DNA from: Nothopassalora personata
Taxonomy: Eukaryota > Ascomycota > Dothideomycetes > Mycosphaerellales > Mycosphaerellaceae
Length of the DNA stretch: 64,000 nucleotides
NCBI GenBank assembly: GCA_033816765.1
Contig: CM066290.1
Location: forward strand, 1,178,001-1,242,000
Reading direction: 5' to 3'
Shown here: positions 43,871 to 56,133 of the stretch, piece after piece
Position numbering within the stretch: position 1 is the first letter of the stretch
Layout of the letters: each line of letters begins with the position of its first letter
The notes under the pieces: model-generated
Databases searched by the model: none
What the model was told of the DNA's origin: nothing
The model's input: only the letters and a program-made list of their open reading frames with translations
Made by a program: the position numbers and the translations under genes

Positions 43871-44858
43871 ATTACCTAACGAGGACGGAAGATCAATAAG
43901 AGTAGGGGCTACGAGAAGCCCTTTAAAGGAAAAGGAAAACTTATATACTATACCTATAGTAAGGAAGACTATATAGCGCGGGATTACCGCGGTAAAAATA
44001 TAGTACGCCGCGAGCAATTTAACATAATGTAACTAAAGGTAGACAAATCTAGAAGTAGTGTTAGACCCCGATAATTTAACTATACCTAGAGAGTAGAGGA
44101 GAAGGATAGTAACCGGGTTACGACGCCTCTCCTAGACTCCTTATAAGGACGAGGAGGATACTATATTCGATAATATATACTACTACCGAATGCCTAATAA
44201 TTAAAGACTATTAGACTATTTAGTATAATAGTACGGGAAGTAAATTATAAAGCCGAGAAAGAATCTCGATACGGTTACCGAAGCCTTTATTAGCGATTCT
44301 ATTACTAGGACTCGTATTAAACCTACTACAACGCTAACTTAGGCGTAGGGTACTAGCTACGATAACTAGTAGGAACCCTAGGAGCTTAATATAGACGAAA
44401 TAAGCTCTAGGAAGTAGATATAGAAGAATCTTGCTTCGATAACGACAATAAAGAACACTAGGATCTAGAATAGGACGGACGCTAGTTACTAGCACTAGAA
44501 CAATAAATAAACGAACTAGATACTATTAAAGAAGATTACGTACCGGAAGAGTTAAGCGAGGACTTATCCGAGGAAGAAGAGAGCGACACGGACGACGAAA
44601 ACGAAGTATATACGTTTACGGTAGACGCGCTAAGGAAACTCTATAAGTTAATTATCTACCTCTAACGAAGGTACGAAGAATTCCTACTAAAGTTCTTAGG
44701 GAAACGATACCTAAACCCTAACGAATTCGATAAGACACTCGACACGATAAGGGGCATAGTATAGGGCTGCCTAACTATAAACAACACTAAGAACTTAGCT
44801 AAGGCGGTTATCGAACGACTACCTATAGGAAGCCGAATAATAGATACCGGGTACTTAA
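43871..44858 (+). pseudogene. Ancient chromovirus zinc-knuckle and linker
   Basis: YYTYSKEDYIARDY near 43942-43985 is a CCHC knuckle whose Cys and His codons have become Tyr by TpG-to-TpA or CpA-to-TpA changes. An acidic linker follows (EDLSEEEESDTDDENE). Cut by element B at CTTAA. Confidence 0.7.
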
Positions 44859-45064
44859 TGTCACGGCCGCTCCGCAAGTGAAGGATTTGGGATGGATCAC
44901 GTGACCTCAGAGCACGTGACCAGGATGACTCAGCCCGGCCCGAAGCCGACCCGCGACACCTCGGCCCTTAAGTATAGGCCTCGACCTTAGAACCTACTTC
45001 TCTCTTTAGCTATCGACTTTGTTAATACTACACCCCTGCACTCTCGCACTGTAGCCTCGTGACA
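44859..45064 (+). repeat. 5' LTR of element B
   Basis: 206 bp, TGTCACGGCC...CGTGACA, with two CACGTG motifs. Confidence 0.94.
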
Positions 45065-45223
45065 CTTCGATAGCTCGCCAACAAGGACGCTGCCACATTC
45101 AGCGCCGCTCAGCTCAAAAATCGCGACATCGCGACTCCTCGAAATCCCCGACTCGCACTAGCGCAAAGGTAGCGCAGTGCTCTCTCTTTCCCCGAGTCGC
45201 CAGAAAGGCGCACGTCGGCCAGC

Positions 45224-47302
45224 ATGGCCAGACTAAATCAACCTGGCGGCGGCGCCGATACTCAACGTGTCGAGCGCCGTTCGCGACTGAGTCGAAACTC
45301 AGAACTCTTCACGCGATCCGATCAGCACACCCAGTCCGATGACTCCGTTGCGATAGATCCCTACACCAAATACGCCGAACAGGAACGAGCGATTCTCGAT
45401 GAACTTCCCGAGGATGAGGAGGAAGAGGCATCACAAATCCCAGACACATTCAACCTCGCAGCATTGATACACGAGAGTGATGTTGATAGCCACATGAACG
45501 ACGACGGCACGAAGGATACCTCACGAAAGGACTTTGCCGTTGATTGGACAGACACACAAGGTCGCTCGGGCACCTACCGCATCCCACTCGAACAGCTGCA
45601 GTCACTCGATGCGACCCAGCTTCACGAACACGTCAAGAGCCAACCACAAGCCATCTCGTACGCACTTCGTAAGCTCGAGGCCGATCACCGCCAAGCCATC
45701 CTGGATGGGGCGGCGCTGTTCGATGCCAATGAGCTGAACAAGAAGAAGTTCGAGGAGGTCTTCACAGAACTTCAGCACACTGCGAAATCTGAACACGAGT
45801 TGAGGCAGGAAGCCGACACCTGGTATAACAACACTAAGGCTGCTGAGAAAGAGGTCGACGCGCTTAAGGACAAAGTCAAGGAACTAGACTCTCTAGTTCC
45901 TGACGACACCGCACCTACCGCTACCGATATAGCAGGTCTTCAACAAACCATTCAGAAACTCAAGCAGGACCTTGAGGACGCCAAGCGCGGTCGTCCTGCT
46001 GAGAAGCCCAAGGAACGCTCCGCCCGTGAACTCTCTTTGTCTCGACGTCGCCGCGGCGACAAGCCTGCCGACAATCCTGAGAAGCCTACTGAGGAGGCTG
46101 AAAAGGAGTCTGCACCTAGCAAGGAGCGCAAGGAGCGCAGCAATCCTTACGACTCCGACTCATCCGATTCATCTTCCTCCGACTCCGACTCCGACTCCGA
46201 CTCAGAATCCGACTACGACGCACGCCCTCAGCGCAAGAGCAAGAGCAAGGGCAAGAGCAAGAAGAAGGGTGAAGACGAGGACTTCGAAGTCATTCCCCTC
46301 GACTCAGTCGATGTCGTGCGTTACGATCCCACCATGACAGAAGACTTCAAGACAAATAGCCGTGTCGACATGCCTAAGCCCAAGTTCTCAGGAGAAAACT
46401 ACGGCAAGGACTCACCAAGCCTGGATGAATGGACAATCCAGGTGGGTAACAAGTTCTCTGTATCCGTCTTCAAGGACGTTCCGTCCGCCTTGCGCTTCCT
46501 GCAGGAGTGCACCACTGGTCTAGCACAGCAGATGTTGCGAAACCACATCCCTCAGAAGATCGTCTTCGGCAGACAGACCACTAGCAAGCAGTTCACGTCT
46601 GTACGCAAAGCACTCAAATTCCTCAACAAGAACTTCGGCGACTACGACCCAGAAGGAACGGCTCGCAACAACATGGACGCACTCAAGATGAACGACTCAG
46701 ACAAGTTCTCCGTATTCTACGCGAAGTATCAGAAGGAGCGCGCGCGCCTACCACCTGCTACGAGCCGTAAGCAAGAGGCACAGGAACTCAAGAAGAAGCT
46801 TAGCTTCAAATACCGCAACCGCCTGGTAGGACTGCCAGAGTTTAAGACCGTCGAGAGTCTGGCGGCACAGTGCTACCGACTGGAGAGTGAGATGGCTCAG
46901 CTTGATATCGACCTGCCACGAAAGGTCAACGACAACAAGGACAACAAGAAGCCACCTGGCAAGCCCTCGGGCGCCGCACCAGGTGCAACTCCGCCAACTG
47001 TCGGCCAGGTGACACCGCCAGCAATCCCTGCTGATGTGAATGCACCACTCGGTCGCTCCCCACACACCAACCAGGCGTTGCTTCCATGGAAGGACCGACC
47101 TGAGCAATACAAGAACCTCGCACCACTCACTCAGGATCAGCGTACCCAGATCATCGCGAGTGGTGGTTGCCTACGCTGCCGCGGCACCGGACACGCGTCT
47201 GGAGCTGCCGGCTGTCCACTCGACCCGTACGAGCGACCCAAGCGCAAAACTGCTAACAACGGCATGACTGCTGCTGCAGCACCACCGGCGGAAAACGCCT
47301 AG
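45224..47302 (+). CDS. gag: Gag of element B
   Basis: 692 residues from ATG 45224. Order: polar N-terminus, coiled-coil region (about 150-260), Asp/Ser-repeat acidic stretch (DSDSDSDSESD), Lys/Ser basic stretch, capsid-like core (about 375-560, LRFLQE...AQQML) and a Pro-rich linker. The single zinc knuckle at about 649-664 has CX2CX4HX6C spacing, as in element A. It ends TAG at 47300-47302, overlapping the pol frame by 46 nt. Presumed to assemble cytoplasmic particles. Confidence 0.9.
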   Translation: MARLNQPGGGADTQRVERRSRLSRNSELFTRSDQHTQSDDSVAIDPYTKYAEQERAILDELPEDEEEEASQIPDTFNLAALIHESDVDSHMNDDGTKDTSRKDFAVDWTDTQGRSGTYRIPLEQLQSLDATQLHEHVKSQPQAISYALRKLEADHRQAILDGAALFDANELNKKKFEEVFTELQHTAKSEHELRQEADTWYNNTKAAEKEVDALKDKVKELDSLVPDDTAPTATDIAGLQQTIQKLKQDLEDAKRGRPAEKPKERSARELSLSRRRRGDKPADNPEKPTEEAEKESAPSKERKERSNPYDSDSSDSSSSDSDSDSDSESDYDARPQRKSKSKGKSKKKGEDEDFEVIPLDSVDVVRYDPTMTEDFKTNSRVDMPKPKFSGENYGKDSPSLDEWTIQVGNKFSVSVFKDVPSALRFLQECTTGLAQQMLRNHIPQKIVFGRQTTSKQFTSVRKALKFLNKNFGDYDPEGTARNNMDALKMNDSDKFSVFYAKYQKERARLPPATSRKQEAQELKKKLSFKYRNRLVGLPEFKTVESLAAQCYRLESEMAQLDIDLPRKVNDNKDNKKPPGKPSGAAPGATPPTVGQVTPPAIPADVNAPLGRSPHTNQALLPWKDRPEQYKNLAPLTQDQRTQIIASGGCLRCRGTGHASGAAGCPLDPYERPKRKTANNGMTAAAAPPAENA

Positions 47303-47332
47303 GCCATCTTCTGAGCGCAACAGATGATGGTC
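47290..47332 (+). promoter_or_regulatory. Candidate -1 frameshift signal, element B
   Basis: GGAAAAC at 47290-47296 is read G GAA AAC in gag and lies in the only gag-pol overlap (47257-47302). It is followed after 5 nt by a hairpin of GGCCATC (47302-47308) with GATGGTC (47326-47332, one G-T pair). The heptamer is less canonical than in element A because its first three bases are GGA. Confidence 0.5.
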
Positions 47333-50300
47333 CGACACAGGAAGTGTCACATCAGCACGAACACCATCCCCCACACGAACATGAACATCACGAAATGAGA
47401 ACAGTACAGGCATTTTCCTTGCAAGCCCGAACGAACACGCCCTCCTCCATAGAAGTAGATAAAGGACCCGAAGTCTCACATCACTTTGTGGTGGAGGGTA
47501 GGGCAAATGGAATACATGCATATACTTTTCTTGATGATGGTGCCAATTCTGAACTCGTGAACACTTCCTACGCGCACAAACACAAATTTCCCTTGTATGA
47601 TATCGAACCCTTCACACTAGGCCTGGGTGATGGCTCTCAAGCACCTACTATCATCACCAAAGCCACGAATATCGAGTTGAACCTCCAAGGCCATATCGAA
47701 GTCGTCAAATGCTTGGTAACCGACACCTGCTACGACATCGTCCTTGGCCTTGGGTGGCATGCAAAGCACAGCCCACACAAGGACTGGAAACGAAGCGTGC
47801 TCACCTTCAGCGACGACGGATGCCAAGGGCATTCACTTTACAAGAACGTCAACCTGCCAGTCGTGCTCCCTGCCTCCGAACCACCTCCGACGCCGGACCC
47901 CGACTACGACAGCCTTGAGCGGCCAGACATCAGTGACATATCGGCCTCCTCACCTGTCGAAGTCGGCGCCGAACGAGTCGAGCGCGGACGCAAGCACGAC
48001 CCAGTTGACATTGAGCAAACCAGCCTCTACGAGTTGCAAAAGCTGTGCCGCACAAGAGGCGCGGAAGTGCACACCATGTGGGTCAACCCACGCGAAACGC
48101 ACGCGTCGAAGAGCGCAGCAGATCCAGTCACCGCTCAGGCATTGGGTCTGCATGCTATGACAGCACGGAAAGTCATGGGCGGCAATGCCGCCTTTGCATG
48201 CGCTATGTATGTCGAAGACGACTACCGCAGGACGCTACGCCGCCGGCAGGAACACCAAGCGGAAGTCTACGCCATGAGCGCAGCAGATTATGATGTCTTC
48301 ATGGAGAAACTGCATCGCAAGGAGAAGGAGGCTGATATAACAAAGTTGCCAGCACACTATCAGCACAGAAAGGACCTCTTCTCCAAGAAAGAATCCAGCA
48401 AACTGCCTCCGCACAGGCCTGGCCTAGACCATGAGATCAAGCTGAAGAAGGACGCTAGGCCACCTTTCAAGAGGCCGTACCCTATCTCCAACAGGGAGTC
48501 TGAAGTGGTGAAAGCGTGGGTGGATGACCAGCTTGAGAAAGGCAACATCCAGCGCAGCAACTCACCAGCAGCGTCACCAGTCATCATCGTGAGGAAGCCA
48601 GGAGGCGGCCTGCGCGTGTGCATTGATTATCGCGCTCTGAACGCGATCACAGTCAAGTCCAGGTACCCCATTCCACTCATCCAAGATACCCTCAATCGGA
48701 TCAGTGGCAAGAAGTACTTCACAAAACTGGATGTCATCGCGGCGTTCAATCGACTACGCATCGCTGAAGGGGATGAATGGAAAACTGCCTTCACAACGCG
48801 ATATGGTCAGTTTGAATGCTTAGTAATGCCGTTTGGACTCTGCAACGCCCCTGGGACCTTTCAGTCATACATCAACGACGCCCTTCGAGAATACCTTGAC
48901 GACTTTACCTCGGCGTACCTCGACGATGCCCTGATCTTCAGCGACACTCTGGAAGAACACATCGTGCACGTGGACAAGGTGATGGCCAAGCTTCAGGCAG
49001 CTGGTCTCCAGCTCGATATCGACAAGTGCGAGTTCCACGTTCAGGAGACCAAATACCTCGGACTGGTCATTGGAGCCGAGGGTATTAAGATGGACAAGGA
49101 GAAGATTGTAGCCATCCAAGAGTGGGAGACGCCACGCAACCCAACCGATATCCTGTCATTCCTAGGCTTCTGCAACTTCTACCGCAGGTTCATTCGCAAC
49201 TATTCAGGCATCGCTTATCCCATGACACAGTTGACAAAGAAAGATGTGCCATGGCTGTGGGATGACACCTGCCAAACAGCCTTCGACTGCATGAAGCAGG
49301 CGTTTGCTGAAGAGGACATAGTGCTCGCTCACTTCGTGCCAGGACGCGAAACTAAGCTCGAAACTGATGCCTCAGATTTCGTCACTGCAGCAGTCCTGTC
49401 ACAGAAGGGTGAGGATGGCGTATGGCGTCCTGTCGCATTCATGTCTAAGAAGATGTCACCCCAGGAGTGCAACTACGACATCTACGACAAGGAGCTCCTT
49501 GCCATTGTCAAAGCCTTTGAAGAATGGAAGCCTGAGCTAATTTCAGGGGACATCGACGGGGATAGCGAGGATACCGACTTCGAGAACCTCACTGATGAGA
49601 GTGGCCAGCCTATTCTCGTGTATTCAGATCACAAGAATCTCGAATGGTTCACAAGCACGAAAGTGCTCAACCGCAGACAGGCCCGCTGGTCCGAGTTCTT
49701 GTCACAGTTCTACTTCAAGATCGTCTACATCCCTGGCAAGACCAACATCAAGCCTGACACGCTGACTCGTCGACCGCAAGATGTGCCTGCCAGCGATGAG
49801 GACCCGCGCCGACAACATCAAGAGCAAACCCTGCTGCCCGAGCACAGGTTTCTCAACATTTCACCTATGAAGATCCGCCCCGAAGGCAATGACCTTATGA
49901 CAGAAATTCGCACTGCTTATGGTGCACCAGAAATGCAACAGGCCCTACGAGAGCTGGATGCCGGAGAACCTTGTGGACTGCTACGTCGTCACCGTATGGA
50001 CGACAGCGACGCAGTCGCTATAGGCGGCCTGATCTACATGAAGAATAGGTACGGCGGATACAACGTGTTCGTGCCTGATGCTCCGGATCTGCGCTTCGAG
50101 GTGTTCAAGGCCTATCACAGCACCCCTTCTGCAGGGCATCCAGGTCGAGCAAAGACCTTCGAACTGATTACGCGCGATTTCATCTGGCCCGGCCTCTCGC
50201 AGTACGTCCGCAACAAGGTCTTTAAGTGCCACGAATGCCGCTCGTCCAAGCCTTCGCAGACCCAATACCCAGGCCTGCTGAAGCCCCTGCCTATTCCTTT

Positions 50301-51930
50301 TGAGTTATGGGACGAGATTGCTATGGACTTCGTAGTGGGACTGCCAGAGAGCACCGACTGCAATGGCGTCACATACACTAACGCTCTCACAATCACGGAT
50401 CGCACAGGCAAAGGTTGTCACATGATCCCCGTCAAGGAGATGACGGCTGAGTACATCGCCGAAGTCTTCGTGCGAGACTACTACCGCCTGCATGGTGCGC
50501 CGCTATCCATTGTCACCGATCGAGGGAGCCAGTGGCTGTCAGCTTTCTGGCAGCGCTTCTGCGAACTAGTCGGCATAGACCACAAGCTGTCTACAGCCTT
50601 CCACCCTGAGACGGATGGGCAGTCTGAGAACACTAACAAGGAAATGGAGAAGTATCTCCGCGTCTTTATCGACTACGCACAAGGAGATTGGGTGCAGTGG
50701 CTACCCCTTGCGGAGTTTGCGAAGAACAACCACGCTACTGAAGCCACTGGTGTGTCGCCTTTCTTCGCTGAGCGAGGCCGCAATCCTCGCACAGGTAACT
50801 TTAACGGCGATACACTGCCTAAGCGCCTCATGCCGACCAAGCAACGTCTGAGCGCTGAGGGAGCAGAGCGGTTCGCCCAGCAAATGAAGGACCTCCACGC
50901 ACATCTCCATGAATGCTTGCGTTACGACCAAGCCCTGCAAGCTGATAATGCCAACATGCACCGCACGGTGCCGCCACGATACGAGCCAGGCGACCATGTC
51001 TACATCAACACCAAGAACTGGAAGTCATCACGCCCAGCGAAGAAGCTCGACGTCAAGTGGTTTGGACCAGTGACTGTCACTACCGCACTCGGTGAGAATG
51101 CTTACAGTGTTGCCCTTCCAGATAAGATCCGCGTACACAACTCTTTCCACTCAAATCTCCTCAGACTCGCAGATCCGGAAGATGATGCGAGGCCGCCACC
51201 GATCGAAGTCACGGACGAGACCGGCAACACGTTCAAGACCTGGGAGGTTGAGCGTATCCTGGACTCCAAACCGAAGGGCAGAGGCATTACCATGCTAGTG
51301 AAATGGAAAGGTTACTTGGACAGTGAGTCTACTTGGGAGCCCGCGAGCGTGGTGTGCAAAGATGCACCGAAGGCAGTCGCAGACTTCAAGCATAACAACC
51401 CAACCAAGTCCATACCGGTCAACTTTCATCCGCCACCTGGTTGGATCCCAAATGAAACGTTGCGCGATATGAGACCTGAAGCAGATGTACACATTATGGA
51501 TCTGGCACCTCAGGTAACCACAGTAGCACGACCGCCCTCTGTCGGCACCGGTGCTGTGGCTCTTCCTGTTGGTGACCACACGCCTTCTAATGTTGCTGTG
51601 GGCAATAGCGAAGGGGTTTCGGTGCCTGCTTCTAATGCAACGACGGATACAACGTCGACGGACGAAGCAATCGAGGCCGCTCAGATGGAGCTGCTTGATG
51701 AAACGGATGGTATGGAGGATGATGAAGCCTTCGCATATGCACTAAGGAAGATTCAAGGTCACACGCTTCGAGACGAAGGTGTTTTGAGGGGGGGGTGGTG
51801 TCACGGCCGCTCCGCAAGTGAAGGATTTGGGATGGATCACGTGACCTCAGAGCACGTGACCAGGATGACTCAGCCCGGCCCGAAGCCGACCCGCGACACC
51901 TCGGCCCTTAAGTATAGGCCTCGACCTTAG
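47291..51930 (+). CDS. pol: Pol polyprotein of element B, with chromodomain and long tail
   Basis: Intact frame, in -1 phase to gag. From GTG 47344 it is 1,528 codons. Domains: protease (FLDDGANSELV), reverse transcriptase (KSRYPIPLI, YLDDA), RNase H (ETDASDFVTAAV, IYDKELLAI), integrase with zinc finger (AGHPGRAKTFEL...CHECRSSK) and catalytic segments AMDFVVGLP, VTDRGSQW and TDGQSENTNKE, GPY/F-like module, and a standard chromodomain (WEVERILDS...LVKWKGYLDSESTWEP). About 165 more residues follow. The frame crosses the polypurine tract and 132 nt of the 3' LTR before stopping. Probably active or only recently silent. Confidence 0.93.
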
Positions 51931-52004
51931 AACCTACTTCTCTCTTTAGCTATCGACTTTGTTAATACTACACCCCTGCACTCTCGCACTGTAGCCTCGT
52001 GACA
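51799..52004 (+). repeat. 3' LTR of element B
   Basis: 206 bp, identical by eye to the 5' copy. The pol frame ends inside it at 51930. Confidence 0.94.
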
Positions 52005-52009
52005 CTTAA

Positions 52010-54471
52010 TACCGGTAGGAATTTTCGTCTTAAACGAACTACGAATAGTAGTATAGTATATACGGGCTCTCCACTTAGAATCGTAAAAGATCTAGGAACG
52101 TAATAGACTATAAGTGTAGATATAGCGTAACGGGCTATAGGTTCTAGCCGAAGCCTCTAGGTACGAAGTATAGCGAACTATATACTATTTAGGAAAAGGA
52201 TTAGCTCCCTAGGAATAAGCGACTAAAGGGACTTATATAACACTTAGGCTTACGTATTAATACTAAATACAGTTTTCTAGATGTAAGCAATCGTTAACGG
52301 ATATAAGACTAGTATTATAATCGACTTAGGAGTAGCAGGGAACTTTATCTCCGAGTCTTTTGCAAGAAGAAACGGGTTAGCTACCCTAAGGAAGAAATAG
52401 GGTTACGAGTTAATTGCGGTAGACGGATTATCGTTACCTAGCGTAGAATAGGAGACGACACTATTGCTACTAGCTATCTAATAGTACTACGAGAATATTA
52501 CCTTAGATATTACTAATATAGCTAGTTATAATATAGTATTAGGTATACCTTAGTTAAGAAAGTATAACCTAGTAATCGACTAGAAAAGAGGAGTACTTAT
52601 ATTTAGGGAATACAATCGCGTTATTAACATTTAGCCTACGTATCGATAGCGAACGATAGTAGATAAGGTAAGGAAACAGCTTAACGTATTCGAGCTTACG
52701 CCGAATAGAAGGAATTAAGAACTACCTTTAACCGGGATAGATACTAGCGAGGGGCCGCCGGATTACGAAGTTACTAGAAATAATAGAAGTAACGCACTAT
52801 TAAAGAATACTAATATCTTAGAGTTAAGTATTCCTAAGGAGTATCGTAAGTAGTCGCAACTCTTTAAAGAGGAAAGAGTTAAAGCCGCCTTACCTAAGCA
52901 CTACCTATAGGATTATAAGATTAATATTTAGCTAGGAAAAGAGCCTCTATAGGGACTCCTATATTAAATGTCTAAGAAAGAGCTATAGATCCTACGAGAA
53001 TAGCTAAAGGAGAAACTAGCTAAGGGATAGATAAGGAAATCTACCTTAAGTATAGGAGCTCTATATATATTCGTTCCGAAAACAAGCCGGAAGTTACGAC
53101 TTATATAAGACTATAGGAAGTTAAACGAGATTACGATTAAGAACCGATACCCGCTACCTAATATCGAAGAAGTATAAGATAGATTAACCGGATTAGACTA
53201 TTATATAAAGATTAACTTACGAGATGCCTTCTACGCTATACGTATAGTAGAAGGGGAAGAATAGAAAACCGCTTTTAGAATAAGATACGGACTTTATAAA
53301 TACCTAGTTATACTAATAGGATTAGCTAATACACCGGCATCCTACTAGGACCTTATTAACGAGACACTTAGAGACTTACTTGACGCATATATTATTGCCT
53401 ATATAGACGATATACTAGTCTATACGAAAGAATCCCTATAGGAGCATATAAGACAAGTCTAGGACGTCTTCGAACGACTTATATAATTAGGGTTTAAGAT
53501 AGCACCCGAGAAATATGAATTCTATAAGAAAGAAGTTAAATTCTTAGGCTTTATTATTAGTACAATAGGAATAAAAATCGACCCTACGAAGACATAGTTA
53601 ATTAGAGAATAGCTAGAACTAAAAACAGTTAAGGACGTATAATTATTCCTTAGACTCGCTAATTATAACCGGAAATTCATTAAGGACTATTTAAAGACAG
53701 TAGCACTAATAACGATACTTACGAGAAAAGATGTTACCTAGAAATAGGGAAAGAAACAAATTAAAGCGTTCGAAAAACTTAAGGAACAATACGCTTTAGC
53801 CCCTACGCTACGACTATTCGATAGTAGTAAGGGAAGTCTACATCGAGACAGATACGTCTAATATAGCAATAGGCGCGTGTCTAATATAGACACACAATAG
53901 GAAAAGACACCTAGTAGCCTATTACTCCCGGAAAATAACTACGGCGGAATAGAACTACGATATCTATAATAAAGAGCTTCTAGCTATTATTACTACTATA
54001 TAATATTAGAGAGTATACGTCGAGGGCCTACCGAAGTTAACGATTCTTTCTAACTATAAGAATCTTACGTACTTTACGACGATAAAGGAACTTACCTAAA
54101 GGCAAGCCCGCTAGTCGGAGCTACTAGGATAATATAAGTTCGAGATTAAATATACTCTAGAAAAAGAGAATAGCCGCGTAGACGCACTAAGCCGAAGAAG
54201 CGACTATATAGAAGGAAAGGAACTAGTATGATACAAGATACTAAAGACAAATCCCGACGGAAGTCTTAGTACTAATACTAGAGAATTTAATAATATTATA
54301 CAAATATTAGGCGATAAGGACGAGTAATTCCCTATATTACAAGGGAAGTACTAAGTATCGAAGGCTCGAGAAGAAGAGTATATACGATAGTATTACGATA
54401 GACTAACTTATAGACATCCTAGAACGTTAAAAACAATAGACCTAATATAGCGTAGCTTCTTATTTCTATAG
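52010..54471 (+). pseudogene. Ancient chromovirus protease, reverse transcriptase, RNase H
   Basis: Protease-like GVAGNFISESFA near 52340. Reverse transcriptase near 53080-53560 keeps KNRYPLPNIEEV and AYIDDILVYT. RNase H follows. In-frame TAG/TAA codons are RIP-type. Cut by the solo LTR at ATAAG. Confidence 0.82.
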
Positions 54472-54476
54472 ATAAG

Positions 54477-54885
54477 TGTTATTGTCTCGTTCCAGGGCTA
54501 GTCTCAAAAGAGAGATAAGTCAAGTCACGTGGCGGTATTATTCTTTGGAGAGGCTGAAGCAAGCTGAGCGAAGATGAATGATAGGAATAAGAGTTGTATT
54601 CCAATCAGTGAGATAGTAACATGAGTTGAACGCATCAGAACCATAAGGGTTTCTAGCGTTCCTAAATACAAAGGAGATAGAGCGTTTGCTCTCCGTGCTC
54701 TCCATGCTCTCCATGCTCTCTCGAGATCACCGAGATCAACGAGATCAAGGAGATCACTTCAGTTGCTCTCTCGGTTCCTTGGTTTTATTCCTGCGGGTGA
54801 GAGAGCACTTCTCGGGCGGAAGCGCCCACCAATTGTGGAGGTCTGATTGGTTAGCTTCCTTCAGCCCCAGATCAGAACCGTAACA
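54477..54885 (-). repeat. Young solo LTR of the ancient chromovirus family, reversed
   Basis: 409 bp from TGTTATTGTCTCG to CCGTAACA with target duplication ATAAG at 54472-54476 and 54886-54890. The reverse complement begins TGTTACGG and matches the R-U5 half of the LTRs at 34.3 and 62.3 kb, but without RIP. Contains short direct repeats (GCTCTCCAT and GATCA-type units). It splits the RNase H-integrase linker of its own older relative. Confidence 0.88.
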
Positions 54886-54890
54886 ATAAG

Positions 54891-55777
54891 ACTTAAGGTA
54901 CTACGCTATATTAAGCGATACGTATACTATTAATAAAACAAGGCTATAAGATATACAAAATACGGTTACCTATAGTTTAGGACACTACTAATAAAACCAT
55001 AGGACAAAGTTATAATAGACTTTATTACGAAACCCCTACCGTTAAGAGACTAAGTTATAAAGCAACTATACGACATAATACTAATTATAGTCAATAGACT
55101 TATAAAATACGTATACTTTATTCCTATATTAGAAATATATAATATAGAGTAGCTCGGATACCTCGTACTAGATAGACTTATCCGATACCACGGATTCCCC
55201 TAAGCGTTTATAACGGATAGGGATAAGCTATTTATATTAAACTACTAGAGAACGCTTATAGAAACAATCGGAATTAGACATAAGCTATCAATAGTATATT
55301 ATCTAGAGATAGACGGACAAACTAAGAGGATAAATTAAACGCTAGAACAATACTTACGACACTATATTAACTACGTACAAGACAACTAGGTTTTATTACT
55401 ACTAATAGCGTAGATTGCACTAAATAACTATAAATCGGAGACAACTTTAACGACGCTATTCTATATAAACTTCAGTAAAGATCCTAACCTATTTAAAACA
55501 CCTAGATCTTATCTATAGGCCGAGAGAGCAATCGTAACGACGGATACTCTAAAGAAGTGCATAAAGAAGTACGTAAGGCGATCGAAGATACATAATAAAA
55601 ACTGTCTTAATAACGGCAAGACACGAGAAAAATAGTACCTCTACTAAAAGAGGGGGATAAGGTCTATCTCCTTATAAAAAACTTAAGAATAAGAAGATAG
55701 ACTAAGAAGCTAGATTACGTAAAGGTCGGACTATTTTCTATTAATAGAGTTATAGGACTAGTTAACTACCGCCTACG
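54891..55777 (+). pseudogene. Ancient chromovirus integrase
   Basis: Readable integrase core: VIIDFITKPLP, FITDRDKLF and an EIDGQTKRIN segment carry D, D and the region of the catalytic Glu (now Lys in this copy). It ends in the GPY/F region and is cut by element C at ACTAC. Confidence 0.78.
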
Positions 55778-55782
55778 ACTAC

Positions 55783-55920
55783 ACTTGATGCTGGCTGGCT
55801 GTGTCCCAGCAGTTCTTTGGATGCCAAGCCACTAGCGCGCTTTCTTGCACTTTCTTATAGCTAGCTGTTCTTCGCATTCTCGTAGATCCTTCTCAATACA
55901 TCAATCTACTCACATTATCT
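55783..55920 (+). repeat. 5' LTR of element C
   Basis: 138 bp, identical by eye to 61199-61336. Confidence 0.92.
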
Positions 55921-55933
55921 GGTTATGACGCCC
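55921..55933 (+). other. Primer binding site of element C
   Basis: GGTTATGACGCCC directly after the LTR resembles the complement of the initiator-tRNA anticodon arm, as in other Copia elements that use a half tRNA. Confidence 0.5.
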
Positions 55934-56133
55934 TCGCGCTTATCAACTGCGCGCATACCTCCGAAAGACACTTGATAGTGTGTATGTGATCCTGCTGATC
56001 GCGTGTATGTCGACAACGCCTGGTTGGTGATTGCGACAAAACGCGACTGCAGCAAATAGCAAACGACAAAGTCGCGACCCAGTGGGCAACGCGGCAAGTA
56101 TCGCAGTGACACCTAGTTGGTGCTCTGCAGTGT

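Larger units (their letters stand above)
44859..52004 (+). mobile_element. Element B: complete young Ty3/gypsy chromovirus
   Basis: 7,146 bp with identical 206-bp LTRs and target duplication CTTAA at 44854-44858 and 52005-52009. Intact gag and pol frames, polypurine tract GAGGGGGGGGTGG at the right, no RIP. A different family from element A: LTRs differ apart from the TGTCACGG start, and proteins align only in the conserved pol domains. Confidence 0.96.

Noticed and set aside
54686..54883. Plus-strand 65-codon frame in the solo LTR
   Set aside because: It lies wholly inside the LTR and is produced by short direct repeats.
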